Positions 18,099 to 26,670 of a DNA stretch of 53,125 nucleotides are shown in pieces. Position 1 is the stretch's first letter, and each line of letters opens with the position of its first letter. Under the pieces are notes generated by a model that did no database searches, was not told where the DNA came from, and worked only from the letters and a program-made list of their open reading frames with translations. Made by a program: the position numbers and the translations under genes. Source of the stretch: Bacilli bacterium (GTDB taxonomy: Bacteria; Bacillota_I; Bacilli_A; RF39; UBA660); NCBI GenBank assembly GCA_017459425.1, contig JAFUCZ010000006.1, positions 1-53,125 of the forward strand, given 5' to 3'.

Positions 18099-18124
18099 TA
18101 AAAAAATAGTTCACAAGTGAACTA
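18099..18124 (-). terminator. Terminator of the tRNA-Leu/tRNA(CAU) transcript
   Basis: TAGTTCAC (18107-18114), loop AA, GTGAACTA (18117-18124); the minus strand continues as TTTTTTTAA. Confidence 0.8.
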
Positions 18125-18138
18125 CTTAATTATTAAAA

Positions 18139-18223
18139 TGGTGCGAGTGAAGGGACTTGAACCCCCATGCCTTACGGCGCTAGATCCTAAGTCTAGTGCG
18201 TCTGCCAATTTCGCCACACTCGC
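18139..18223 (-). tRNA. tRNA-Leu(UAG)
   Basis: An 85-base class II tRNA with encoded CCA. Acceptor GCGAGTG pairs with CACTCGC, discriminator A. The anticodon stem CTAGA/TCTAG encloses CTTAGGA, giving anticodon TAG. The T-loop is GTTCAAGTC. It is transcribed together with the CAU tRNA just upstream. Confidence 0.96.
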
Positions 18224-18228
18224 ACAAG

Positions 18229-18305
18229 TGGTGGACCTTATAGGACTCGAACCTATGACCGCCCGGTTATGAGCCGGATGCTCTAACCAACTGAGCTAAA
18301 GGTCC
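18229..18305 (-). tRNA. tRNA with CAU anticodon, probably tRNA-Ile2 (lysidine type)
   Basis: A 77-base tRNA with encoded CCA; acceptor GGACCTT pairs with AAGGTCC. The anticodon loop CTCATAA gives CAT. The acceptor and D-arm (GGACCTTTAGCTCAGTTGG) resemble, as I recall them, the Firmicutes tRNA-Ile2 that TilS converts to read AUA, more than the elongator or initiator Met tRNAs. The tRNA call is certain; the Ile2 versus Met identity is likely but not proven by sequence alone. Confidence 0.9.
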
Positions 18306-18326
18306 ATCATTGCTTAACGCTCTTAT

Positions 18327-18355
18327 ATAATAACATATTAATAAATTTTATGCAA
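18327..18355 (-). promoter_or_regulatory. Promoter of the two-tRNA operon
   Basis: Minus strand TTGCAT (18355-18350), 17-base spacer, TATTAT (18332-18327), about 21 bases before the tRNA. Confidence 0.7.
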
Positions 18356-18413
18356 TAAATTTTTAAATAATTCTTATAAATTTTCTTCTGTTTTGTAAAG
18401 TAATAATTATATC

Positions 18414-18443
18414 TAAAAAAATATGATTACTTTTGAATCATAT
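18414..18443 (-). terminator. Terminator of the 139-residue gene
   Basis: ATATGATT (18421-18428) and AATCATAT (18436-18443) form the stem; the minus strand continues with T7. The stem overlaps the end of the coding region. Confidence 0.7.
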
Positions 18444-18846
18444 TTAATAGATTTATTTTGAATATATCTTTATCAGAATGTTCTTTTGAAACCATAACTC
18501 CTTTATAAACCTCGAGTTCTGATTGATGGCCTTCAGTTAAAATTTCTTTTGGAGAAATGGTATCTAGCATTACAATATTTTGTTCTAAATAAACAATATA
18601 GTGTAAACAAACATCTCCATGCACTTTTGAAAAAAGTGTATCTGTTGGGAGCTTTAATTTATATGTTTGTGTATTTTGTTCTTGATTTGTTGAAACAAGT
18701 TCTCCCAAAAACTTACCTTCTTTTAATTGAGGATAATACTCAAAATATAATTTTTTGAAAGCAAGCATATTATATTTTTTTAATGAACGCTCTAATTTTT
18801 TAAATTCATTTTCGTTAACATATTCAAAAACGTATAAATCTTTCAT
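18427..18846 (-). CDS. Hypothetical cytoplasmic protein
   Basis: 139 residues, no signal peptide or membrane segment. It starts MKDLYVFEYVNENEFKKLERSL and contains a central beta-rich region (GKFLGELVSTN, TYKLKLPTD, CLHYIVYLEQNIVMLDTISP). I do not recognise the family. It is a single gene with a near-consensus promoter, a TAGGAGGG ribosome site and its own terminator, so it is likely well expressed. A Ser/Thr-poor, acid/base-balanced composition suggests a small folded domain. Confidence 0.75.
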   Translation of the reverse strand: MKDLYVFEYVNENEFKKLERSLKKYNMLAFKKLYFEYYPQLKEGKFLGELVSTNQEQNTQTYKLKLPTDTLFSKVHGDVCLHYIVYLEQNIVMLDTISPKEILTEGHQSELEVYKGVMVSKEHSDKDIFKINLLNMIQK

Positions 18847-18872
18847 ATTACCCTCCTATCTATAGTAATTAC

Positions 18873-18901
18873 AATATATCATAAAAATAAATCTTTGTCA
18901 A
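18873..18901 (-). promoter_or_regulatory. Near-consensus promoter of the 139-residue gene
   Basis: TTGACA (18901-18896), 17-base spacer, TATATT (18878-18873). The -35 box abuts the terminator of the upstream surface-protein gene. Confidence 0.8.
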
Positions 18902-18932
18902 AACAAAATAGGAAGTTTACTCCCTATTTTGT
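18901..18932 (-). terminator. Terminator of the surface-protein operon
   Basis: ACAAAATAGG (18903-18912) and CCTATTTTGT (18923-18932) form a ten-base stem. The U-tract is short (TTTTGTTTT). Confidence 0.65.
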
Positions 18933-20921
18933 ATAAGTTTTGACCTTGTTTTCGCTAGAATTTGATTGAGTCATTGAAGCAATCCATTCTGCATCTTCAT
19001 CACTTAATGTAATAGTAGATCCATTGTAACTAATGTTACCATTAGAATCCATTGTAACTCCCTCACTAAATTCAAATGAAGTTGTTTCATTTGTAGAAAC
19101 ACTTGATGAACTAGTATTTGTTTGAGTTGAATTAGTAGACGACTGTGTACTTGAAGTTTTACTTTCAGTTTTACTAGCTTCGGTTTTAACATTCGAACTA
19201 CTGTCAGTAGTTGTTTGTTGCTTTGTGTTTGAATTATCTACTTTTTCATAAGTTACTTTTGGATTTTTATTTTGTTCAACAGCCTTATCATAAACTGCTT
19301 TTGCGTCATCGTAAGAAGAATTATAACCAAGTTTATAACCTTCTACATATTCAGCCTTACCTGAAGTTGAATTATTTCTAGATTTTCCACTAGCTCCATC
19401 TATAGCACCTTGAGCACTACCAGCATTGTATCCATTTTGATAAGCAGTAGTATCATAAGTATTTGCACTAGAACCAGTTGCTAATGTCTTACCAGTATTA
19501 TCTTTAACTACAGTTGCAGATGAAGTTTTACTTTCAGTTTGTTTTCTGATTTGAGCTTTTTCGCTTTCAGATAAACTAATAACTGTTTCTCCACCACTTG
19601 GTACTGTACTAAATACAGGATTAGATGGGTCTACTTTTTTCAATTTTTCTAAATATTCATCTTTTAATTCTTCAGCTGTTTTTATAGAATTTGATTTTAC
19701 ATATTCAATTCTTTTTGAATTAATCATTTCAATTAATTCTTCTACAGAAACTTTTGATGAAGTTTGATTAAATAATGTGTTATGAAATTCTTTTACACCT
19801 TCAATAAAATCAATTGAATCATCTGATAAAGTTGTTTTTACTGCTTTACTAGATTCAACATATCCATTACAAGATATTTCTTTTGAATCTAAGAATTTTG
19901 TTACTAAATAATCAGTTGTTGTTTTATATTTATCATCTACTTTATCTAAGTCTTTAACATTATCTAAAGCAGCAATATTTTCAACAGCATTTGTTAATCT
20001 AGCATTTTGAATAAGTCTATAACTTACTATTACAGCAGCTTTACTTACATTACCATAATCTTGACTAACAACATTTTGATCTACCCATTTTGAAATTTCT
20101 TCACGGGCATTTGTTTTATCTTTAGCGTTATTATAATTCATTAATAATCTTTCTAGATTTTCTAGATATTTTCTATCAGTTGTTGATATAAAATATTTTG
20201 AAAAATGAATATCATTTTTTTCAGTAGCAAATACTGCTTTTACTTGTAAATCATCAATTACTTGAAAGAAAGATGTATACAAATCTGTTGCAGTATATTT
20301 TTGAATAATACTTGCGTACACTGAATTTGGTTCATATAATACGTTATGATTTGCTGCGATATAAAATTTTAACATTAATTCTGAATCTTCGCTCATATTT
20401 TTAGAACCTGCTAGCCAAGAATTAAATGCTAAAACATTTATATCTCCAAGATTAGCCAGTTCACTAGAAACTTTATCAAAATCATGATAGTCATATACAT
20501 ATTTTGATAAATCCACAGTTGATTTTTTGCTTGTTGTAATTTCTTCATTTTGTTGTTCAATTGGCTTAGCTATTTCAATTTTTTTATCTTCGTTTGTTAT
20601 TGTAGTAGTTGTATTTGGCACAGTTTGTGTTGACTTTGGTTTTTTTGAATTACTATCAGCACATGCCGAAGAACCAACCAAAACCCCAAGTGTTGTTCCA
20701 AGTACTGCTAATTTAGATTTTAAATATGATGGCTTATAAGCTTTTTTAACAGTTTTATCTAATTTAGCAATCCAATAATCTTTTGTTTTTTCATCTAAAT
20801 AAGAATCAAATAATATTATATTTTCATCAAATTTATTTCTTAATAAATCAATATCTTTTTTATATGTTGAAAATATTTTTTTAAAATTTTTATTTGCAAT
20901 TTTAGCTATCTTTTTTTTCAT
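18924..20921 (-). CDS. Large secreted or membrane-anchored surface protein
   Basis: 665 residues. A basic N-terminal stretch of about 65 residues precedes a hydrophobic segment with a lipobox-like end (LGVLVGSSACADS, Cys near 86), then an exported body. Residues about 130-430 are helical; near 500-560 two copies of a GYxxGxxxGxxDG-like glycine-spaced motif (YQNGYNAGSAQGAIDGASGK) occur, followed by a Ser/Thr/Asn/Gln-rich spacer and a short C-terminal domain. No LPXTG sorting motif. It is the second gene of an operon, 16 bases after the 570-residue surface protein, with an unusual AGGGGGT ribosome site. Function unknown; adhesin or matrix protein is a guess. Confidence 0.75.
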   Translation of the reverse strand: MKKKIAKIANKNFKKIFSTYKKDIDLLRNKFDENIILFDSYLDEKTKDYWIAKLDKTVKKAYKPSYLKSKLAVLGTTLGVLVGSSACADSNSKKPKSTQTVPNTTTTITNEDKKIEIAKPIEQQNEEITTSKKSTVDLSKYVYDYHDFDKVSSELANLGDINVLAFNSWLAGSKNMSEDSELMLKFYIAANHNVLYEPNSVYASIIQKYTATDLYTSFFQVIDDLQVKAVFATEKNDIHFSKYFISTTDRKYLENLERLLMNYNNAKDKTNAREEISKWVDQNVVSQDYGNVSKAAVIVSYRLIQNARLTNAVENIAALDNVKDLDKVDDKYKTTTDYLVTKFLDSKEISCNGYVESSKAVKTTLSDDSIDFIEGVKEFHNTLFNQTSSKVSVEELIEMINSKRIEYVKSNSIKTAEELKDEYLEKLKKVDPSNPVFSTVPSGGETVISLSESEKAQIRKQTESKTSSATVVKDNTGKTLATGSSANTYDTTAYQNGYNAGSAQGAIDGASGKSRNNSTSGKAEYVEGYKLGYNSSYDDAKAVYDKAVEQNKNPKVTYEKVDNSNTKQQTTTDSSSNVKTEASKTESKTSSTQSSTNSTQTNTSSSSVSTNETTSFEFSEGVTMDSNGNISYNGSTITLSDEDAEWIASMTQSNSSENKVKTYTK

Positions 20922-20937
20922 ATAAATTACCCCCTAA

Positions 20938-22650
20938 TTAAACTTCCTTTTTATTTCCAGTAGCAACATATCCTTCTTTAATTAAATTTTGGTCTTTTGA
21001 ACTACTTGACCATTTTATATCTTTTTCGTTAGTATATCCATAACCATCATTAATTAAAGATTTATCATTTGTACTAGTTGACCATTTAGTACTTGATACG
21101 TTCATATATGAATATCCTGCACTAATAAGCGATTTATCACTAATTGAAGCACTCCATTTATAAGCTGTACTACCTGCTATTACACTACGTGTTCTATAAC
21201 GATATAATGTAATGTTTGTAGTTGTAGTAACTGGAGTTTTTTTAGTACCATAAACTGGTGTTTTAGTTGTTTTTTGTTCATATCCAGTTAATACTTTTTT
21301 AGTACCATAGATATTTACAGTTTTAGTACCATATGAAGTACATCCATATTGTTCTTTTTTAACTTCAGTTTTTGTTCTTGTATAAACATTATATACACCA
21401 TAATTAGATACAGTACAATTTTGTACACATACGCTTGTTTGACCTGATACTGGAACATATAATGTTGTTTCAGTATTTGCAGGTGTACTATAGAATACTT
21501 TACCTTTTTCTTTTAAAGTCCAGCTTCCATATGTATATTTACCAGTTCCAACGTATGTTGTTCCATAACTCTTACAATATTGTTCTTGTTTTGTACCAAT
21601 TACAACTTGTTGATTTTCATAAATTGGCTTACTTAAATCATTAGTTGTTGTAACTTTGTACCCAACTAATACTTTTTCTTCTTTATATGTAGTAGTTGAT
21701 TTCTTTTCTGTTTTAGTTTCAACTTGTGTCAATTCGTTAGCAACTTTTTTAGTTCCAGACCAACTAGACCAATTTGACCACGCAGAATATGATGCATTAG
21801 TTGTTTTGATATATTTATATTTAGCATATTTATATTTAGCGTATTCATATAAATAATTTTTAGGTGTATCAGGTTTAGATGGAGTATCTGGAGTTGGTTC
21901 ATTATTTTCTATTTTATTTACAATAACTGTTACATTAGTTATGTTAGTTATATTTGTTATGTTAGTTATATTTGTAACATTATTTGTAACATTTGATACG
22001 TTGTTTGTAACAGATTCATTTTTGTTAGTTGTGTCACTTGTATTATTTGTAGTATTATTTGTATTTACCTTAGTAGTGTTTGTTTTAGTTGAATTTGAAT
22101 AACTTCCTTTACTTGTTGTAGCTGTAGATGGAATTATCACTGGTGTTTTAACATCTCTAGTATTTTTTTCACAAACATCAGTTGTACAATATTGGTAACA
22201 TCCCATATAAACAAGTAAATAGTTTTCTTGTTTTGAACATTTTAAATTTACTTTTAAAACGTATTCATCATCTAATTTTGTAATTTGAACATATGATGCT
22301 TCTTTATCACATGATTTGCCATTACTATCAGTAAAAGGTAAAACAATTTTCATATCTAACATTTTACCTAAAGTAAGTGATACTTTATCACCAACATTTT
22401 TTGGTAAGCGTGATGTAGTATAATAACTTTTTGCTGCATCTTTCATCATCAAAATGTTATTATTAAATGAGTTATCATAAGTTGATACCGTCTTAACTGT
22501 AGTTGTATTTTTACTCATTTTTGAAACAGCTTTATCTAAATCACTCTTCATTGGAAATAACCAAATTAAAATAAAAATAAATAAAGCAATAAATAAAATT
22601 TGTAATACTATATCCTTTATAGTAAAACCGTCTTTTCTTTCGTTATACAT
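20938..22650 (-). CDS. Membrane-anchored extracellular repeat protein
   Basis: 570 residues. One N-terminal membrane anchor (about 10-31, IVLQILFIALFIFILIWLF) leads to an outside-facing body. Next come a small Cys-containing domain (CYQYCTTDVC), an Asn/Thr-rich stalk with NIT/NVT triplets, a Tyr/Lys repeat (YAKYKYAKYKYIK), a Trp/Ser patch (YSAWSNWSSWSG) and Thr-rich strands carrying further Cys residues. Three C-terminal repeats of about 22 residues share the core KWS..S.DKSLI..GY.Y. The layout suits a surface adhesin or fibre. It is first in a two-gene operon behind tandem promoters; its ribosome site is AAGGGGGAAT. No family recognised. Confidence 0.78.
   Translation of the reverse strand: MYNERKDGFTIKDIVLQILFIALFIFILIWLFPMKSDLDKAVSKMSKNTTTVKTVSTYDNSFNNNILMMKDAAKSYYTTSRLPKNVGDKVSLTLGKMLDMKIVLPFTDSNGKSCDKEASYVQITKLDDEYVLKVNLKCSKQENYLLVYMGCYQYCTTDVCEKNTRDVKTPVIIPSTATTSKGSYSNSTKTNTTKVNTNNTTNNTSDTTNKNESVTNNVSNVTNNVTNITNITNITNITNVTVIVNKIENNEPTPDTPSKPDTPKNYLYEYAKYKYAKYKYIKTTNASYSAWSNWSSWSGTKKVANELTQVETKTEKKSTTTYKEEKVLVGYKVTTTNDLSKPIYENQQVVIGTKQEQYCKSYGTTYVGTGKYTYGSWTLKEKGKVFYSTPANTETTLYVPVSGQTSVCVQNCTVSNYGVYNVYTRTKTEVKKEQYGCTSYGTKTVNIYGTKKVLTGYEQKTTKTPVYGTKKTPVTTTTNITLYRYRTRSVIAGSTAYKWSASISDKSLISAGYSYMNVSSTKWSTSTNDKSLINDGYGYTNEKDIKWSSSSKDQNLIKEGYVATGNKKEV
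21807..22010 (-). repeat. Short in-frame tandem repeats in the surface protein gene
   Basis: At about 21807-21846 a 15-base unit (TATTTATATTTAGCR on the plus strand) is repeated, encoding KYKYA units. At about 21925-22010 a 9-18 base unit gives the NIT/NVT series. Both keep the reading frame, so copy-number change would lengthen or shorten the stalk without frameshift. Confidence 0.7.
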
Positions 22651-22682
22651 AAATGTATTCCCCCTTCAAAAATATGTTTGAT

Positions 22683-22711
22683 ATATTAACATAAAAACTT
22701 TATTTTGTCAA
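22683..22711 (-). promoter_or_regulatory. Proximal promoter of the surface-protein operon
   Basis: TTGACA (22711-22706), 17-base spacer, TAATAT (22688-22683), about 33 bases upstream of the start codon. Confidence 0.8.
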
Positions 22712-22740
22712 CAATAAGTGACTTTTTTTACACGATGATG

Positions 22741-22770
22741 ATTATACATCAAAAAAGTAGTTCTTGTCAA
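22741..22770 (-). promoter_or_regulatory. Distal promoter of the surface-protein operon
   Basis: TTGACA (22770-22765), 18-base spacer, perfect TATAAT (22746-22741), about 60 bases upstream of the proximal promoter and in the same direction. Confidence 0.8.
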
Positions 22771-22803
22771 CACAAAAAAACTATTACATTATGTAATAGT
22801 TTT
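22771..22803 (-). terminator. Terminator after the beta-helix protein gene
   Basis: AAAACTATTACAT (22777-22789) and ATGTAATAGTTTT (22791-22803) form a long stem followed on the minus strand by TTTGTG. Confidence 0.75.
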
Positions 22804-24595
22804 ACCTTCTTTGCATTTTTTGATTTTCATCTCTAGCTGGAGCCATTTGTCCATTTTGCATTTGTCCTCGGTCCATTGAAGAAGTATTTCCAATATTTGT
22901 TATTATAGAATTTATTGTAAATGATTGGTATTGTGTTCCTCCACTAAATCCACCATTTTCGTATAATCCATTAGTGTTTTCTTTTGAAGAAGTTCCATTT
23001 GTATAAATTGTATAAGTTTGACCCGTTTTTAAATCAGACGTTGAAATAACTAAGTTTTGATAATTTTTACTTGATGAATAAGTAATTATTTCATTATCAT
23101 TACTATCTTTAATTGTGATTACATCACCACTATTTATACTTGAATTAAAATTAATCATTATGCCATTTTGGCTAGAATTAGATGAAATACTTTGTGACAT
23201 TCCTGCGCTACCACTAGCAATCAATGTTCCATCAGTTATTATAAATTCAGCGTTATAATCAAGTGCACCATTACCATTATCTGTAGGACCATTTACAATT
23301 ACAGTTCCACCATTCATATAAATACTTCCATTTGAATCAATGCCATCTCCTTTTGAGTCTACATAAATGCTTCCACCATTAATATTGATAGTAGAGTCTC
23401 CTCCTTCAGAAAAATTATTTTCACCTGGTCTTCCACCTATTGATGATGAATCATTACCTCCTGCTCCATTAAAGCCATCATCACTTGCGACAACATTAAT
23501 TGTACCATTATTTATAGTAATTTCTTTTGCTTCTATTCCTTCATAGCTTTTTTGGATATTTATATTACCATTATCAATAATAATAGTACTATCTGCATGT
23601 ATACCATCATCACCACTATTTATAGTAATATTTCCATTAGTTATTTTTACTGAATTATTTGAGTGAATACTATCATCACTTGAATCTATATTAAATGTTC
23701 CGCCATTAATTACTATGTTATTTTGTGCTTTGATACCTTTTGCACTTGATTCATTACTATTTTTATCTGTAAAATTACCCCAATTAGAATTAGTACTTAC
23801 ATTACTACTACCATTACTTGTTTTAATATTAAACTTTCCATTATTTATTGTGATATCAGTAACTGCTTGAATAGCATCAGTAGTAGATGTAATGTTAAAT
23901 TCTCCATCGTTTATTAAAATATATCCTAATTTCTCATCTGCATCATTAGTTGCTTTAATTGCATCACCTTTTGTTTCAATTGTAAATTTACCATTATCTA
24001 TTACAAGTGAATCCTTTGCAATTATTCCATCATCTATGGATGTTATTTCATAACTGCCTGATTTAATTTTTAAATCGTCTTTACTTTTAATAGCATTATT
24101 ATAATTTGAATTTATTATAAGTGTGCCACTACCACAAAGCACTAAATCATCTTTTGAATAAATTGTAGCATCATATTCTTCGTTACTAAATGATGAACCA
24201 TCAGTTAAAGTATTTGTTGTACCATCTTTAGTTTCAATATAAACAACATTAGAATTTTCTACTAATATTGCTGGACCACTTTCATTTGTAATTGAAACGT
24301 TATCTAATATAATTTTTATATTATCTGTAGTATCGACTGTAATTGATCCATTATTTAATGTTCCAGTAAATGTATATACACCTGCATTTTCAATAGTATA
24401 TGAATCTGTTAAATTAATACTATATTTTTTATAATTAGAAAAATCAATATCATCAATATTATCACTTTGATTTGTTTTAAGTGATACAGTATTATCTTTT
24501 CTTATAAATTTAAAATAAATAGTACATCCTATTATTAAGGTTAAAAATATACTTATCACTGTAATAATAATTTTTTTCTCTTTCATTATTTTCAC
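22802..24595 (-). CDS. Cthe_2159-like carbohydrate-binding beta-helix protein
   Basis: 597 residues with an N-terminal membrane anchor (about 9-28) and an extracellular right-handed beta-helix built from repeats of the type G(D/N)DGIxAxxxIxIxxGxxxIxS (for example KGDAIKATND, SSDDSIHSNN, SGDDGIHADS, SDDGFNGAGG). A glycine-rich segment follows near 390 and again at the C-terminus, which ends in a Met/Gln/Arg-rich tail. This is the family founded by Clostridium thermocellum Cthe_2159, reported to bind acidic polysaccharides and calcium. It is the last gene of a three-gene unit with DUF4956 and VTC proteins, one base after the DUF4956 gene. Confidence 0.88.
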   Translation of the reverse strand: MKIMKEKKIIITVISIFLTLIIGCTIYFKFIRKDNTVSLKTNQSDNIDDIDFSNYKKYSINLTDSYTIENAGVYTFTGTLNNGSITVDTTDNIKIILDNVSITNESGPAILVENSNVVYIETKDGTTNTLTDGSSFSNEEYDATIYSKDDLVLCGSGTLIINSNYNNAIKSKDDLKIKSGSYEITSIDDGIIAKDSLVIDNGKFTIETKGDAIKATNDADEKLGYILINDGEFNITSTTDAIQAVTDITINNGKFNIKTSNGSSNVSTNSNWGNFTDKNSNESSAKGIKAQNNIVINGGTFNIDSSDDSIHSNNSVKITNGNITINSGDDGIHADSTIIIDNGNINIQKSYEGIEAKEITINNGTINVVASDDGFNGAGGNDSSSIGGRPGENNFSEGGDSTININGGSIYVDSKGDGIDSNGSIYMNGGTVIVNGPTDNGNGALDYNAEFIITDGTLIASGSAGMSQSISSNSSQNGIMINFNSSINSGDVITIKDSNDNEIITYSSSKNYQNLVISTSDLKTGQTYTIYTNGTSSKENTNGLYENGGFSGGTQYQSFTINSIITNIGNTSSMDRGQMQNGQMAPARDENQKMQRR

Positions 24596-25264
24596 CTACA
24601 ATTCTTGCATTATAACTCTTTCTGATAAAGATATGCTTAAATTACCATTTTTTACTCTTAAATTATCTATAAATTCTTTTTCGTTTGCTTGTGGTAATAA
24701 TTTTATTTTATATGTTAATTCAAACATACTTCCCAAATTAGTTGTTTTTGATTTTTCTAAAACAGCTTCACTTGTAAAAGTCTTAAATACATCTATAAAT
24801 ACATCTGTATAATCTAAGTTTTCAGGTATTGTAATTTTTAAGTATTTATAATTACTTTTTGTTTTGCCAAAATTACTAACTGATAATACCACTAATAATA
24901 TACATATTATTATAGTAGTAATTATTGCAAATAAAATTTGACCCATACCAACAGAAAGTCCTATTGCCATAGATAAAAATATAAACATTATTTCTTTTGA
25001 TGTACCAGGAATACTTCTAAATCTAACAAGTCCAAATGCACCTAGTACTGCAACTGAAGTACCTAAATTCCCATTTACCATAATCATAACTACTTGCACT
25101 AAAGCTGGTAATACTACTAGTGTGGTTGCGAAGTTTTTAGACCCCTCACTTGTTTTTATGTGAGTAATTGCTATAACCATTCCTAAAATAATTGATGTTA
25201 AGAAACATAACATTATAGATCCTAGTGATAAAGAAGTACTAGAATCAAATATACTTGTAAACAT
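24596..25264 (-). CDS. DUF4956 family membrane protein
   Basis: 222 residues. About four membrane segments occupy residues 10-130, with the conserved loop AFGLVRFRSIPGTSKEIMFIF between two of them; the C-terminal 80 residues form a cytoplasmic alpha/beta domain (YLKITIPENLDYTDVF). Length and the RFRSIPGT motif fit DUF4956. The family's biochemical role is not known; it co-occurs with VTC-type proteins, which suggests a membrane partner of the polyphosphate polymerase domain. It is packed one base from both neighbours. Confidence 0.85.
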   Translation of the reverse strand: MFTSIFDSSTSLSLGSIMLCFLTSIILGMVIAITHIKTSEGSKNFATTLVVLPALVQVVMIMVNGNLGTSVAVLGAFGLVRFRSIPGTSKEIMFIFLSMAIGLSVGMGQILFAIITTIIICILLVVLSVSNFGKTKSNYKYLKITIPENLDYTDVFIDVFKTFTSEAVLEKSKTTNLGSMFELTYKIKLLPQANEKEFIDNLRVKNGNLSISLSERVIMQEL

Positions 25265-25265
25265 A

Positions 25266-25964
25266 TTAACACTCTCCTTTTATAAATATTTGTTTTTTAT
25301 ATACATTTCCATATTTTGAAAATGAAGTTGGATAAATTTCTAATTCAGATAAAACATTTGTAAACCACATGGGATAAGCATCTAATGTTTTAACTTCCAT
25401 TAAATATTCTCCTTTTTTTAATAAAACATTACCACTATCTCCATTTTCTAAATTTATAAAATTATTTCTACTTCTAATATTTTTATCAAAAGTAATTCTA
25501 AATTCTTTTTCGTTTTTTCCTTTATATGAATATCTATCATATGCAATAAAAATTTTAGGTTTTAAATTGTATAATTTTATCATATAATCTATTTCATTCA
25601 TTACTTGAATATCTACATTTGGTACAATTCCTTTAGTTAAATAATCGTAAAATTCTTTTAATGTTAATGAAATTCTCCTTTTAAAAACTATCCCTTTATA
25701 CTTTTTCTTAATTTCAAAAAATACTTTATCAGTTTTACTTGGAATACCATAACTTCTAATTCTTAATTTTTCTTTATATAACGGTTTTTCAATTGATTTA
25801 GTTATTAAATCATAATTATCATTATCGAAATAAACATTACAAATTGTTGAATAATCATATTTATCAGCAGTTATATGATTCCTAATTTTTGAAATTAATA
25901 ATTCATATTTTTCTTTTGTTAGCAGATATTTTTTTTCTACTCTTCTAAATTTATTTATATCCAT
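25266..25964 (-). CDS. VTC-domain polyphosphate polymerase-like protein
   Basis: 232 residues matching the VTC domain, the catalytic tunnel of yeast polyphosphate polymerase Vtc4. Basic and acidic tunnel motifs are visible in order: FRRVEKKYLLT (6-16), CNVYFDNDNYDL, EKLRIRSYG, FFEIKKKYKGIVFKRR, and LMEVKTLDAYPMW near the C-terminus with the final SKYGNVYKK. These supply the ExEKK-type metal and phosphate ligands. Predicted role: building polyphosphate from ATP at the membrane with the DUF4956 protein. It is first in the three-gene operon, with a GGAGGT ribosome site. Confidence 0.88.
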   Translation of the reverse strand: MDINKFRRVEKKYLLTKEKYELLISKIRNHITADKYDYSTICNVYFDNDNYDLITKSIEKPLYKEKLRIRSYGIPSKTDKVFFEIKKKYKGIVFKRRISLTLKEFYDYLTKGIVPNVDIQVMNEIDYMIKLYNLKPKIFIAYDRYSYKGKNEKEFRITFDKNIRSRNNFINLENGDSGNVLLKKGEYLMEVKTLDAYPMWFTNVLSELEIYPTSFSKYGNVYKKQIFIKGEC

Positions 25965-26031
25965 ACTACCTCCAAACCAATAAAATCATAATATATTATA
26001 ATGAATAAAAGGTGTTGATATTGTGTAAATT

Positions 26032-26060
26032 TAGTGAAAAAAAAAGAAAGAATTATCTTT
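26032..26060 (-). terminator. Terminator of the rplU-prp-rpmA unit
   Basis: AGAAAGA/TCTTTCT stem on the minus strand (about 26060-26044) followed by a run of T, starting at the rpmA stop codon. Confidence 0.75.
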
Positions 26061-26343
26061 CTTCATAAATACTAACTTGTTTTTTACATTTTCCTACACG
26101 TTCATATTTTACATATCCACTGATTTTAGCATAAACTGTATCATCACTTCCGATACCAACATTTTTACCTGGATAAATTTTAGTTCCACGTTGACGATAT
26201 AAAATTGAGCCACCTGTAACATATTCTCCATCAGCAGCTTTAGCTCCTAAACGTTTAGAAATTGAATCTCTACCATTCTTTGTAGATCCTTGACCTTTTT
26301 TATGTGCAAATAATTGTATATTTAATTCTATTAATCTAGGCAT
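26053..26343 (-). CDS. rpmA: 50S ribosomal protein L27 with cleavable N-terminal extension
   Basis: 96 residues. After the extension [13 protein letters not shown], the mature protein starts [14 protein letters not shown], the universal L27 N-terminus that reaches the peptidyl transferase centre. The sequence around LQLFA-HKKG fits the Firmicutes Prp cleavage site; the prp gene is directly upstream. Downstream core [20 protein letters not shown] is canonical. Confidence 0.97.
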   Translation of the reverse strand: MPRLIELNIQLFAHKKGQGSTKNGRDSISKRLGAKAADGEYVTGGSILYRQRGTKIYPGKNVGIGSDDTVYAKISGYVKYERVGKCKKQVSIYEER

Positions 26344-26346
26344 TAG

Positions 26347-26670
26347 TTACACCTCCTCATTTATTTTTATATTTTTAGGATATTGTTTTGATAAACTATT
26401 TAATAAGTCTAACATATTATCTATTAATATATCTATAACTTCATCATGATTTAAAATATTTATTTCTACATTACCTGATGATTCTTTATGTGTTATAGAT
26501 TTATCATTTAATCTTATAATAGCATTTAATGTAGTAGTTACAATACTACTTATACTTGAGCAAACAATATCATGTCCAATTACATCGTAACCTGTATGTC
26601 CTTTGATTACTATTTTATTAATTTGATTATTTTTTCTTTTTATATTAACATTAGTCATATTATTTAACAT
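26347..26670 (-). CDS. prp: Ribosomal-processing cysteine protease Prp
   Basis: Prp removes the N-terminal extension of L27, required for ribosome function in Firmicutes. The dyad lies in [18 protein letters not shown], with the conserved His in GHTGY and the Cys in DIVCSSIS. It overlaps the end of rplU by 11 bases; an internal ATG (MTNVNIKRK) is another possible start and neither has a clear ribosome site, pointing to translational coupling. Gene order rplU-prp-rpmA is that of Bacillus. Confidence 0.94.
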   Translation of the reverse strand: MLNNMTNVNIKRKNNQINKIVIKGHTGYDVIGHDIVCSSISSIVTTTLNAIIRLNDKSITHKESSGNVEINILNHDEVIDILIDNMLDLLNSLSKQYPKNIKINEEV

